64,000 nucleotides of DNA from Echinicola arenosa (GTDB lineage: Bacteria > Bacteroidota > Bacteroidia > Cytophagales > Cyclobacteriaceae): assembly GCF_014841125.1 (NCBI RefSeq), contig NZ_JACYTQ010000007.1, forward strand, positions 1 through 64,000, read 5' to 3'. Of this stretch, positions 53,763 through 63,113 are shown piece after piece. The position numbers and the translations under genes are program-made. Below the pieces are notes generated by a model. That model did no database searches and was not told the DNA's origin. It saw nothing but the letters and a program-made list of their open reading frames with translations. How positions within the stretch are numbered: position 1 is the stretch's first letter; each line of letters starts with the position of its first letter.

Positions 53763-55319
53763 TCAAGAATTGCTGCTTGACTTATTGGTTATTGCTCTCA
53801 ATTTAGGGCCGATCATAGATGTAACCATTTCTTTGTCAGAGCTATTCATAAAAATAAACCAGGACATAATTGTCACAATTAAAAAGACAATTGTGCCAAC
53901 TACAAACATGATAAACCAATTGGATATGTTAACCAACTGATTACCAATCGAAGCAAAGAAAAAAGAGCAAATGAATAGGAAAATACCCCCAAGTAGAGGT
54001 ATGTAGAATTCTAATTTGCTAATATTTAATATTTTACTAGAGTACCAAGGAGTGAAAATTCCATTTTTTGCCGTAACGGCTATTGCTCCTGCAAGAGCTA
54101 CTCCCCAAAAGCCAAAATCAAAATAAGTAACGAATAGGATTGCTAAAATAAGGTTTACGATTCCCATTCCTGCCGTTACCAATCCAGGAACTCTCACTTT
54201 ATTCAAAGAAGTATTAATTGGAAACAAAGGCAGGACCCCTAAATTAATGACTAGATGACACAGCATGATGATCATCAATGATGAATATTGAGCATACTCT
54301 GGGCCTAACCAAAGCGTGAGTAATTGGTTGGATAATCCACAGATAATCCCAGTCATTATCCCCACGCCAATTGCAAGAAATTTCACACCTAATTTCCCTA
54401 TTTTAATAACATCATCAATTCGGTTATTGGCGAAAGATATTAAAAGCATTGGTCCTATTAGATTACTAAGCACACTGGCCATTGTTCTGATCAAGACGTT
54501 CCATTGCAGGACGGCTGAATACTTTCCAGTAGCTTCTGCCCCAAAAAATTTGTTTACCACAAATATGTCTACCTTAAGAAAAAGTAAAAAACCAATTTGA
54601 TTCACAATAAGCCAACCTCCCATGCTAACCAATTTTTTTAGTATTGGAAGCCTGAAATGTTTCATTGAAATGATTAGGTCAGGAGTTAGCTTTTTCCAAT
54701 AGTTTGTAGCGTATAGGAATGATGTTACTGCTCCCACAAAGTTTGCAATCCCCACATACTTTAATGATGGCTCAAATATGCTAAAACATAGTACGATAGT
54801 TATTATCCTAAAAACAACCCTGTTTATGTCCACAATCTTTCTTAAATCCAATCTGTTATAAGCATACATAGATGTGCTAAATATGCTACTCATTAGGGAG
54901 AGCAAGTACCCTGCAAATGTGAAACTGAATAAATAGTATGCATCAGTAACTAGTTCATTAGGAACTTCAAAAATATTGGTCAAATCTAAAGTGATATAAA
55001 AAAGTAGTGGTATTTGGACAAGGATAAGAGTAACCATTGCAAAGAATGCTGTGTTAAAAGTCTGATTTGCACTTATCCAGTTTTTCTTTTGAATATCAAT
55101 GGTAATAAACCTTGTAATGGCTCCATTAATGGATATGGTTATAATACTAATGTACTCGGTAAAAACCATAGCCAGAGGAACAAGACCATATGCAGCTACT
55201 CCTATGTATTTAATGAGATAGGGGACAAGCCAAAGTCCTATGACGATATTTACCCCAAATGAAATAACATTCATTGTGAGGTTTTTAGGGAACTGTCTTT
55301 TAAAAGGCTTGTTATTCAT
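53763..55319 (-). CDS. Wzx-type polysaccharide flippase (first copy)
   Basis: The 518-residue membrane protein has about fourteen hydrophobic helices and the polysaccharide-biosynthesis (MATE-like) pattern, starting KNLTMNVISFGVNIVIGLWL with a following MVFTEYISIITISINGAITR. It flips lipid-linked units to the periplasm. It is longer than the second flippase at 44387 and not closely related to it. It is neighbour to the pyruvyltransferase and Wzy genes, as in many Wzx/Wzy loci. Confidence 0.85.
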   Translation of the reverse strand: MNNKPFKRQFPKNLTMNVISFGVNIVIGLWLVPYLIKYIGVAAYGLVPLAMVFTEYISIITISINGAITRFITIDIQKKNWISANQTFNTAFFAMVTLILVQIPLLFYITLDLTNIFEVPNELVTDAYYLFSFTFAGYLLSLMSSIFSTSMYAYNRLDLRKIVDINRVVFRIITIVLCFSIFEPSLKYVGIANFVGAVTSFLYATNYWKKLTPDLIISMKHFRLPILKKLVSMGGWLIVNQIGFLLFLKVDIFVVNKFFGAEATGKYSAVLQWNVLIRTMASVLSNLIGPMLLISFANNRIDDVIKIGKLGVKFLAIGVGIMTGIICGLSNQLLTLWLGPEYAQYSSLMIIMLCHLVINLGVLPLFPINTSLNKVRVPGLVTAGMGIVNLILAILFVTYFDFGFWGVALAGAIAVTAKNGIFTPWYSSKILNISKLEFYIPLLGGIFLFICSFFFASIGNQLVNISNWFIMFVVGTIVFLIVTIMSWFIFMNSSDKEMVTSMIGPKLRAITNKSSSNS

Positions 55320-55387
55320 TTTGATTCAATTATTAGGTGCAAATTGGTGAAGAATACGTCTTGTGAAATTGTGTTAGAAAGAAATTA

Positions 55388-56602
55388 TCATGCTGGTAGT
55401 GCATTGATTTCTTTAAGGATAAAGTTGATTTGATCTTCAACCATTTTGCTGCATTCATCAACTTTTTGGTCAATCTTTTTTACTAAACCTCCATATGAGT
55501 TTAAGATATAATCCACCTTTGCATCTATTTCATCAATGATTTCTGAATTTTTTCCCCAATTGCGGTTTCTAGACTCAATGATGAGATCTGCTAAATCCAG
55601 TCCTCTTCCGATCACACCTGAATACTTCTCACTATATGCTAGAGAAATGGCCGGTTTTCTCATAAAAAATGTAGATACAGCGGCATGCATCCTACCAGTA
55701 ATCACCAATTTAGAACCACCTAGTATCTGTCGAGCTTCTGCTGGCTGTAATTCGTTGGTTATCGGCACGACATTTTGGGATTCCTGTTTCGAAAGGCCTT
55801 GAAGGATTTTATTGATACTTACTCGATCATCAGATTTAGGTGGCCCTAAGACATGTCCTAGCAAAATGATCATGTGCTTAGGGAACTTTTGTTTTACAAG
55901 ATTGATAATTCCTATCCAAGTTTCAGTATAACCTCTTTGGTCTGAGGTATATTTGCTCCATAAACCAGATGGAACTAGTGTAATATATTCTTTACCTTCT
56001 GTAGGCAATTGTTCTATAATTTCACCAAACTGTCCTTGGTTGGGGAGGGCCAAAAGAGCAAGATCTCTACTTTTGATAACGTCTTTGATCCCCAATCCTT
56101 TAGAGAATTCAAAACTATTGTCATCCCTTGTGATGATAGGGATATTTTTGTACAGCCTTTTGGTGATTAATTTGGTTGTACCTGAAAATGGACCGAATGA
56201 TTGACCTGCCAATATCACTCTGCATTTTTTATTGATTGAGTGATAAATTGAACCTCTTAAAATAGCTCCCTTTTTATAAGTTTCTGATAGGTCATCTCCC
56301 CCAAGAATGATCATCATGTCAAAATGGTCTGTTATACTTGATATAGATGGATCTTTTCCAAGAATGTACTTTTTGAATTTCTGTCCAATAGAAATATCTC
56401 TGCTGTGCTGAGATTCAAAAGGTTTTATATCCTCTAGTTGAGTTCCTTTTTTTATTCTATCTAAATTGTAATTATCACATTCACAATATATCTCAGTGTC
56501 ATTGAGAAATGGCTTAATTCTGCTTATCAAATTGATTGCCATCATTGCGCTTCCATAATTAAGGGTGGTGGCAATGTGTGTGATCAAAATTTTCTTGGTC
56601 AT
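55388..56602 (-). CDS. Polysaccharide pyruvyl transferase family protein
   Basis: The 404-residue protein belongs to the PF04230-type polysaccharide pyruvyl transferases (CsaB/WcaK/GumL-like): KILITHIATTLNYGSAMMAI (4-23), IILGGDDLSETYKKG (near 95-109), and TGRMHAAVSTFFMRKPAISL near 301-320 (family C-terminal motif). It would add a PEP-derived ketal pyruvate to a sugar, giving the polymer negative charge. With MurA this locus would use PEP in two distinct ways. Annotation is by family; activity not proven. Confidence 0.8.
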   Translation of the reverse strand: MTKKILITHIATTLNYGSAMMAINLISRIKPFLNDTEIYCECDNYNLDRIKKGTQLEDIKPFESQHSRDISIGQKFKKYILGKDPSISSITDHFDMMIILGGDDLSETYKKGAILRGSIYHSINKKCRVILAGQSFGPFSGTTKLITKRLYKNIPIITRDDNSFEFSKGLGIKDVIKSRDLALLALPNQGQFGEIIEQLPTEGKEYITLVPSGLWSKYTSDQRGYTETWIGIINLVKQKFPKHMIILLGHVLGPPKSDDRVSINKILQGLSKQESQNVVPITNELQPAEARQILGGSKLVITGRMHAAVSTFFMRKPAISLAYSEKYSGVIGRGLDLADLIIESRNRNWGKNSEIIDEIDAKVDYILNSYGGLVKKIDQKVDECSKMVEDQINFILKEINALPA

Positions 56603-56620
56603 AAAAAATAAGGAATAAAG

Positions 56621-57514
56621 TTAGTTTTGTTTAATTTTTAAAATCAGCTTTTTAATAAAGTTGGGGGTTCTGTTTAGGATGTATAAAGTTTTCCATTTAT
56701 GGCTAATATCCTCATATTGATTTATGTATTTAAACTCTTTTTCAATTTTGCGACTTTCATTTGTAAATCCACCCCAAGAGTATCGCTTCCCTTTCATAAT
56801 TGCTTTTTGGGCAATGAATTTATTTAAGTCTTTATTGGATTCCGAATAGAGGTCGCTCCATGATTCCTTACAAGTGTCTTTTTTGCCTGCCCTTAAAGCA
56901 ATATTACTTTGTTCTTTATTATATAGAACCAATACTTCAGGAGTAAAAACAACAGGATAGGAAATTGCAACTTTGGTCCACATGAATACATCTTCCCCCC
57001 CAATCATACCTTCTGGAAAATATCCAACCTCTTCAAATACTTCTTTTTTTACAATTGTGGCTGATGTCCAAGAGATAGGGCTAGAAATAGATAGTTTGAA
57101 ATAATTTGCCACTAAACCTTCCTCGAGATGAGAATTAGGTGTTATGAGCCTTTTTTTGAATTCCATCTCATAAGAACTATTAAACATTCCGGCTTGAGGG
57201 TACTGAACGATTAGAGAATGCATTTTTTCCAAATATTTTTCAAACCATGTATCATCGGCATCCAAGAAAGCAATGTACTGATAACTGCTTTTTTTTATAC
57301 CGTAATTTCTAGCGCTCGAGACACCTCCATTCTCTTTGGAAAAGATTCTAATTCTATTGTCATTAAATTTTTTTAATACTTCTAAACTTTTGTCCGTTGA
57401 TCCATCATTTACAATGATGATTTCAAATTCCTTATAAGTTTGGTTGAGAACTGACCTTATGGTTTTTTCTATATGTTGTTCTTTATTGAATAAAGGAATT
57501 ACTACACTGAACAT
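56621..57514 (-). CDS. Family 2 glycosyltransferase
   Basis: A 297-residue GT2 enzyme: MFSVVIPLFNKEQHIEKTIR (1-20), IIVNDGSTDKS (33-43), NGGVSSARNYG (61-71) and the metal site LDADD (near 83-87), with GMIGGEDVFMWTK as catalytic-base region. I use ATG 57514; GTG 57532 would add six residues and overlaps its own AAAGG. Typical of the repeat-assembly enzymes in the locus. Confidence 0.85.
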   Translation of the reverse strand: MFSVVIPLFNKEQHIEKTIRSVLNQTYKEFEIIIVNDGSTDKSLEVLKKFNDNRIRIFSKENGGVSSARNYGIKKSSYQYIAFLDADDTWFEKYLEKMHSLIVQYPQAGMFNSSYEMEFKKRLITPNSHLEEGLVANYFKLSISSPISWTSATIVKKEVFEEVGYFPEGMIGGEDVFMWTKVAISYPVVFTPEVLVLYNKEQSNIALRAGKKDTCKESWSDLYSESNKDLNKFIAQKAIMKGKRYSWGGFTNESRKIEKEFKYINQYEDISHKWKTLYILNRTPNFIKKLILKIKQN

Positions 57515-57585
57515 TTTACCATCAAACTGCACCTTTGAAGAATTTTTGGTTAGTTATTTTTTTAATTAGAAAAGTTGGGATTGAT

Positions 57586-58890
57586 TTAATTACTAAGGCT
57601 TTTTGCGACAGTCTTTTCATGTGGCACAGGAGGAACTAATTGTCTATAGCGAGTTTTTTTGAGTTTGACACGTTTTTTCAATTTATATTTTCTACCATGT
57701 TTGGTGGCAGTGAGCAATAGCATCAATAATGGACCAAAGGTAAAAGTGCCTATAAACCTACCAGGTAGGAGCACCACAAGAAACATAGCTAAAAGCGGAT
57801 AGAATATTTTTCGGTTTGGTTTGCTTATTGAGTTATTTCCAAGAAGCAAATAGTAAGAAAAGAAAGCAAAGAAGATGAGGAAACCGACTAAACCAGTGCT
57901 GTATATTATCATATTAATATCACTGTGAATAGGTCTAGGAATGCCAAAATACCTTACCCCGAAACTTTCGGTGTCAAATAACTGAACCCCAAAAAATAAT
58001 TCCATGGCACTTTGTTCTCTATTATGATGGTCCCACAGGAATATTGTTTCCCTCACTCTACCTTCATTTTCGTAAGTTTCAAGATTTTGTATTCGTTCCC
58101 TTTCAGCCATTTGTTCACGAAGTGGCTTTTCATAAAGGGGATAAGCTAGAACAAGTATAGTTGCCATAAAAAATAAGATCATAGCCATTTTAAAAATAAC
58201 CTTTGTATTAAACGCGCAGTAAATTAAAATGGCTACCACGATCATTCCAATGGAAGTTCTTCGAGTGATTACAATTAAAATAGCTATGTTAACGCCGATA
58301 ATTATAGCATCAACAATCTTGATGAATGTAGATCTTTCTCTTTCTTCCAATATATATTGAATACCCATAAAAATTAAGATAGGGGCAATATACATTCTTG
58401 AGTGAGTCAGGAAACCATCTGTAAAACTGGCTGAGTAGGAATAGCCTACATTAAATATATTGGCGTAAATGACATATACTGGAATCAAGGCTAGCATGAA
58501 CCTATTATAAGGTTCAAACTCCTCAATAAAATTAGTAGTCTGCCCCACATGTCTTCCTACTAATAACATTGATACGGTTACTATAATAGAGAAGGTTATT
58601 TTTGCAGATTGGATAATTTCACCGTGATTGAAGATGAGCAAGCTCAAGAGGAAACCTGTAAAAATCAAAAACATTAGGTCTGTGTTTTTAATGACCTTGT
58701 TTCTAAACATATAGATCAAAACTAAAGTAAAAGGTAGTACATACCTTACAATAGCAAAGACCTTATATTGATCATAGAATCCATCAAACATGTCATATAA
58801 AAGGTAAAAGATGACAACATGGTAGATGAATTTCTTTTGGTCATAAATAAATGAGGCTATTAATAGTATGGCGAGTATTACAATGATCAT
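57586..58890 (-). CDS. Wzy-like O-antigen/EPS polymerase
   Basis: The 434-residue membrane protein has about eleven hydrophobic segments and a large extracytoplasmic loop between about residues 255 and 315 (PLYEKPLREQMAERERIQNL...), followed by FGVQLFDTESFGVRYFGIPR and IHSDINMIIYSTGLVGF, the O-antigen ligase/polymerase pattern. It would join repeat units in the periplasm. A basic cytoplasmic tail (KYKLKKRVKLKKTRYRQLVP) closes it. A 23-base repeat ends 50 bases upstream of its ATG. Confidence 0.78.
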   Translation of the reverse strand: MIIVILAILLIASFIYDQKKFIYHVVIFYLLYDMFDGFYDQYKVFAIVRYVLPFTLVLIYMFRNKVIKNTDLMFLIFTGFLLSLLIFNHGEIIQSAKITFSIIVTVSMLLVGRHVGQTTNFIEEFEPYNRFMLALIPVYVIYANIFNVGYSYSASFTDGFLTHSRMYIAPILIFMGIQYILEERERSTFIKIVDAIIIGVNIAILIVITRRTSIGMIVVAILIYCAFNTKVIFKMAMILFFMATILVLAYPLYEKPLREQMAERERIQNLETYENEGRVRETIFLWDHHNREQSAMELFFGVQLFDTESFGVRYFGIPRPIHSDINMIIYSTGLVGFLIFFAFFSYYLLLGNNSISKPNRKIFYPLLAMFLVVLLPGRFIGTFTFGPLLMLLLTATKHGRKYKLKKRVKLKKTRYRQLVPPVPHEKTVAKSLSN

Positions 58891-58940
58891 TTTTTATCTA
58901 TTTTATTGTCATTTTTTTAAAAAATTCAAAAGGATTGATA

Positions 58941-58963
58941 CAGCTTCGCCCGGTCAGTCCCAT
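58941..58963 (-). repeat. Polysaccharide-locus repeat, copy C
   Basis: On minus this reads ...GACTGACCGGGCGAAGCTG, two differences from the copy at 611-634. It lies in the wzc-wzy gap, oriented with the genes and 50 bases before the wzy start. A shared site in front of export or polymerase genes of two separate loci suggests a common control factor; inferred. Confidence 0.55.
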
Positions 58964-59000
58964 AAGGAACTTAGCGTTCGAAAAAAATCTGAGAGGTAAT

Positions 59001-59026
59001 CCAGGAAGTGTTTGAATCCTTCCTGG
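59001..59026 (-). terminator. Attenuator-like hairpin between wzc and wzy
   Basis: CCAGGAAG (59001-59008) pairs perfectly with CTTCCTGG (59019-59026) across a ten-base loop. No T-run follows directly on minus, so it is more likely a processing or pause hairpin than a full terminator. It precedes repeat copy C in the direction of transcription. Confidence 0.4.
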
Positions 59027-59103
59027 TTTAATAAAAAATGGTTTTGGGTTTGTTGCTAACTAGCAATAATGGATGTTAAGAGACGGGAGAACAGCTTTTG
59101 TTG

Positions 59104-61521
59104 CTATACTGCTGCTCTACCACTTCCTTTGAATACTTTGTCTAGAACATTGGACTTTTTGTCGTCAGAATAATAGCCATATCCATATCCTCCGTAGTTC
59201 AGGCTCTTCGTACTTACATCATTGAATACTGCATAAATATTTTTCAGTCCTTTGCTTTCGCGTAAAAAGTTAATGTCTTCAATAAAGGAAAACTTACTGT
59301 AATTATACCTTAGAACACAAAGGGTCAAGTCTACCTGTCTTAGTATGGAGAGTGTTTCACTTGTCAAGCCAAGTGGAGGTGTGTCTAAAACAATAACGTC
59401 ATAGCTTTTCTTCAATTCGAGCAACATTTCTTCAAATCTAGGCTTTACTAGAAGTTCGGCAGGATTGGGAGGAGTGGGCCCAGCCAAAACCACATCTAAG
59501 TTAGGGAATGATGTTTTCTGAATGACTGCATCGATATTATCCACTTGATTACTGAGATAGGTAGATAAGCCTAAGTTGTTAGTTAGTTTGAAATCATCAA
59601 ATATTTTAGGCTTGTGAAGGTCACAACCTATCAGTATCGTTTTTTTATCACTTATTGAATAGGCCGAAGCAAGGTTCATTGATGTAAATGTCTTTCCTTC
59701 ACCTGCAATTGTTGAAGAGATTGCAATGGTAAGGTGCTTATCTTTAGGGACAATGAAGGTGATATTTGTTCGCAAAGCTCTAAATGCTTCAGCTATACCT
59801 GATTTGTTTCTATTAAACACTACAAGGCTTTTATCGGTTTTATTGTGACCAATTGATGTCAGTAATGGTGCTGTCAACTTTTTCTCCAGCTCTTTTCGGT
59901 CTTTAATTCTTACGTTAGTGAAAATTATAATCGAGATAATGATAATTGGAATTAAAAAGCCAAGTGCAGTTGCGAGAATATAGTTTGTTAATGGTTTCAA
60001 TTTAAGTGGAACAAAAATTGGAACAGCATTCTCAATTATTTTATCAGGAGCAGAATTAGATACCATGGCTATGGCAGACTCTGCTCTTCTTTGCATTAGA
60101 AAAGTATAGATGTTCTCGTTGAGCGTGAATGATCTTTGGATTCTTAATAGGTTCTGCTCAGTTACAGGAAGTCGGCTAAACTCGGACTCGGTTTTTGCTA
60201 GTCTTCGCTCGAGATCAGAAACTGTCATTTCTGAATTTTTGTTGACATTTCTGAGAACCTCTTTAATAGATTCGTTTAGATCAGATATTTTTTTGGTAAC
60301 AGCAATTACGCTGGGAGAAGAATTAGATTGTGTAGTCAAATATTGAGACCTTTCGGACTGCAAAAGAATCAGGTCCTCTATTAATCGGTTTAGTATAGGG
60401 TCTTCAATTCCGATACCAGAAGGTAAAATAATGTTATCATAACTTTCTCTCACGAGATAATCTTGAAGTTGCTCATAATACTGCTTTTTGAATCTTTCTT
60501 GGGAAAGCACAGTCTCAAGTTCAGTGATTTTAGTAAAGATTGTATTACCTTCACTTCCTATATTATAGGTCCTATTGTTACTTCTGAACCTTTCTAATTT
60601 ATTCTCAATAAAAGATAGAGAGTCAGATACACCGGAAATTTGATTGTCAATGAAGTCTACGGTTTTACTGGCTTGAAGATTTTTCTCTTTTAGTCCATTG
60701 TCGAGGAACGTAGCCATTAATTCATTGATATATCTCCTGCCTTTTTCTGGAACTGTAGTTACTAATTCTATACTTAATATAGAGCTTAGGGCATTTACTT
60801 GGGCTACAGTATAATTGTCACCAACATATTGATTTACTAAACTTGTCCGATCTCTGAACTGTACCAAATAATCCCCGGACTCGGTTTGAGGAACAGAAAC
60901 TTTAAATCGGGCAAAAGGTAGTTCTACCCATTGATCAAAACTGAAGCTTTTCGGACCAAATCCAGGGTGTTCATAAAGGAGCGAGCGTGATTTATCTGGA
61001 TTGAACTTTTTGTACTCGCCTTCAGGAAAGTTTACAGAAAAGGATTTATTGTTATTCCAAGATATCTCAAAATCACTTTCAGTTAATTGTGTATGCTCCC
61101 AATCTACTACCACTTGGAGAGCAGATTCTTCATATACCTCCTTGTTTTGAAAAGTACCTAGTTCATAGTATTCAACGTCAAAATCCAGCTTATCCAGAAC
61201 TTCATTAGCCAACGGTCTTGATTTTAAGATATTTATCTGGTTGAAAATCCTGTTGGATAAGGGAATACCACTTACAGGAACATTTCCAGTTAAGTCAAGT
61301 ACATTACCACTGGTCTCTGCTTCAATCATTAACCTTCCCTCAACTTTGTACTCTGAAGGGTTGGTTAGGTTATAGAAATATGCTCCAGTTACTGCAAGGA
61401 GGACAGAAGCAACGATATAGGGCCAGAATTTGAGGTATTTTCCCAAAAATTCTTTTATGTCGAGGTTGTTTGAATTATCCTCGGTGTAATATTCAAACTC
61501 GGTATTGTTGTTCATGTTCAT
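59104..61521 (-). CDS. wzc: Wzc-like polysaccharide co-polymerase and tyrosine kinase
   Basis: The 805-residue inner-membrane protein controls chain length and export. An N-terminal Wzz domain has helices near residues 32-50 and 510-530, with a coiled-coil periplasmic part. The cytoplasmic bacterial tyrosine kinase has Walker A AISSTIAGEGKTFTSMNLA (near 595-613), Walker A' ILIGCDLHKPKI (near 627-638) and Walker B VIVLDTPPL. The C-terminus has the usual Tyr-rich tail (GGYGYGYYSDD) for autophosphorylation. It pairs with Wza five bases upstream. Confidence 0.93.
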   Translation of the reverse strand: MNMNNNTEFEYYTEDNSNNLDIKEFLGKYLKFWPYIVASVLLAVTGAYFYNLTNPSEYKVEGRLMIEAETSGNVLDLTGNVPVSGIPLSNRIFNQINILKSRPLANEVLDKLDFDVEYYELGTFQNKEVYEESALQVVVDWEHTQLTESDFEISWNNNKSFSVNFPEGEYKKFNPDKSRSLLYEHPGFGPKSFSFDQWVELPFARFKVSVPQTESGDYLVQFRDRTSLVNQYVGDNYTVAQVNALSSILSIELVTTVPEKGRRYINELMATFLDNGLKEKNLQASKTVDFIDNQISGVSDSLSFIENKLERFRSNNRTYNIGSEGNTIFTKITELETVLSQERFKKQYYEQLQDYLVRESYDNIILPSGIGIEDPILNRLIEDLILLQSERSQYLTTQSNSSPSVIAVTKKISDLNESIKEVLRNVNKNSEMTVSDLERRLAKTESEFSRLPVTEQNLLRIQRSFTLNENIYTFLMQRRAESAIAMVSNSAPDKIIENAVPIFVPLKLKPLTNYILATALGFLIPIIIISIIIFTNVRIKDRKELEKKLTAPLLTSIGHNKTDKSLVVFNRNKSGIAEAFRALRTNITFIVPKDKHLTIAISSTIAGEGKTFTSMNLASAYSISDKKTILIGCDLHKPKIFDDFKLTNNLGLSTYLSNQVDNIDAVIQKTSFPNLDVVLAGPTPPNPAELLVKPRFEEMLLELKKSYDVIVLDTPPLGLTSETLSILRQVDLTLCVLRYNYSKFSFIEDINFLRESKGLKNIYAVFNDVSTKSLNYGGYGYGYYSDDKKSNVLDKVFKGSGRAAV

Positions 61522-61526
61522 TGCTT

Positions 61527-62348
61527 TTAGTTGTTATTGGTGGCATTATAGATCAAAACTCCTAATGTAAGTGTGGTGACCAAGAGCTGGAAAGTCTGTA
61601 TAAAAGTAGCTCCTGTTCCTAATTCTCTGACTTTCATAGGTTCTACATAGATAAGGTCATTGGGCCTTAGGAAGTAAAAATCAGATTCCATTATTCTATC
61701 ATCCAAAAGGTCAATTTTATATACCTTGGATCCCTCAGGATATTGTCTAATTAATGTGACTTTATCCCTATTAGCTACTATTGTCATTTCTCCTGCATTT
61801 GCAATAGCCTCAAATATTGTTACTCTATTCTGTAAAATTGTATATTTTCCAGGTCGGTTGAATTCACCCAAAGCACTGTACCTTATCCCCCCAAGTCGCA
61901 CTCGAACGAATGAATCTGCGGTTTCATTTAGGTATTTAACAACTTCATTTTCTACCAATGTTTTGGCTTCGGAAGTAGTTAGCCCCAATAAGTTCAATTC
62001 TCCTAAAACGGGAAGTTCAATTAAACCATCATCATCTAGTGTGTAACCAGTCATAAAATAGATGTCGCCTCCATCAGCTAGACCGCGCATTGCATTACTA
62101 CTATTTGCAGCAGCGGGATCATTAAATAGAAGGTTTAACTCGGGGCTTGTGGTTCTGATGTTAATATCTATTACGTCGTTTGCTTGTAATTTATATTCTT
62201 CGATTTGGTGAACTTTCATGCCACTTGAACTTGCTACCATTTCTTCAGACTTCTGCTCTTGCATGTAGATTAGTCTTTTATTAGAAATACAGCTAAAAGA
62301 GAGCATACAGGTGATGCAGAAAACAATGTAAATTCTTAAGTGTTTCAT
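61527..62348 (-). CDS. wza: Wza-like outer-membrane polysaccharide export lipoprotein
   Basis: The 273-residue protein is the outer-membrane polysaccharide export (OPX) component. The lipoprotein signal ends at lipobox LSFSC (Cys20). It then has the poly-export domain (LQANDVIDINIRTTSPELNL) and one or two SLBB-type domains (SALGEFNRPGKYTILQNRVT). The C-terminal LLVTTLTLGVLIYNATNNN is a hydrophobic helix in the place of the Wza pore-forming segment; the protein is short, typical of Bacteroidota OPX proteins. First gene of the minus-strand run. Confidence 0.9.
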   Translation of the reverse strand: MKHLRIYIVFCITCMLSFSCISNKRLIYMQEQKSEEMVASSSGMKVHQIEEYKLQANDVIDINIRTTSPELNLLFNDPAAANSSNAMRGLADGGDIYFMTGYTLDDDGLIELPVLGELNLLGLTTSEAKTLVENEVVKYLNETADSFVRVRLGGIRYSALGEFNRPGKYTILQNRVTIFEAIANAGEMTIVANRDKVTLIRQYPEGSKVYKIDLLDDRIMESDFYFLRPNDLIYVEPMKVRELGTGATFIQTFQLLVTTLTLGVLIYNATNNN

Positions 62349-62630
62349 TATTGAATAGTTGAATAAGAATGATAAAAATTATGGTATTCGATTGTGTCTT
62401 AAAGGTAAAAAAAAAATATTCTATAAAACAATTTTAAATTAAAAAAAATGATGTTTGTATACATAAAAAAGTCGAAAGTTGTTTTGTGGGTCGATTTGAG
62501 CACTTTTTAAACACTTTGTTCCATTTTTTAAGAAATGCTGTTTTTCGATTGTTTAGCCCTATTTTGATACAATTACTTTCGGACTTTTTAATTCTTATGT
62601 ACTTTTGGGAGCAATTAGATACTAAGAATA
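62349..62630. promoter_or_regulatory. Divergent intergenic region, wza operon / deaminase
   Basis: 282 AT-rich bases without a gene. On +, TACTTTTG (62600-62607) matches the -7 consensus 23 bases before the deaminase ATG; at the -33 position (62578-62580) the sequence is TTC rather than TTG. No consensus match for the large minus-strand operon was found, so it may use a different promoter or factor. Confidence 0.4.
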
Positions 62631-63113
62631 ATGATAAGACCGGATTTTGACGATATTTTTATGGAATTGGCAGTGAATCTGGCAAAAAGATCACATTGTA
62701 TTAAAAAGCATGTTGGGGCTGTATTGACTAAAGACACTAGAATAATTTCAATTGGTTATAATGGCCCTCCTCCTGGCACGCATAATTGTGATGAAGAATT
62801 TCCTGAAACTGGATGCAGCAGAGATAGCAAAGGGAGTTGTTCTTTGGCCTTGCATGCAGAGCAGAATGCTATATTATACGCTGTTAAAAACAACGCCTCC
62901 GTGGAAGGTTCTACACTATATGTGACTTTAGCGCCTTGCCTGGCATGCGCCAGGATTATTTATTCGATGGGAGTAGCTAAGGTTATTTATATGTATTCCT
63001 ATGCAGAATACAAGGGACTTCCTTTTGATGAAGGTGTGGAGTTTTTGAAAAAGTTTGGTGTGTTGGTAGACAAGTATGAGAAGGAAATTACTTTTGAAGA
63101 TGTATTGATCTAA
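62631..63113 (+). CDS. dCMP deaminase-like zinc enzyme (ComEB type)
   Basis: The 160-residue protein deaminates dCMP (or a related cytidine) to feed dTMP synthesis. The zinc site is HAEQNA (catalytic His and Glu, near residue 76) and PCLACA (two Cys, near 104-109). The insert CDEEFPETGCSRDSKGSC has extra cysteines and is typical of dCMP deaminases, which bind a second zinc or effector there. Its stop overlaps the murB stop by four bases, tail to tail, without room for a terminator. Confidence 0.88.
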   Translation: MIRPDFDDIFMELAVNLAKRSHCIKKHVGAVLTKDTRIISIGYNGPPPGTHNCDEEFPETGCSRDSKGSCSLALHAEQNAILYAVKNNASVEGSTLYVTLAPCLACARIIYSMGVAKVIYMYSYAEYKGLPFDEGVEFLKKFGVLVDKYEKEITFEDVLI

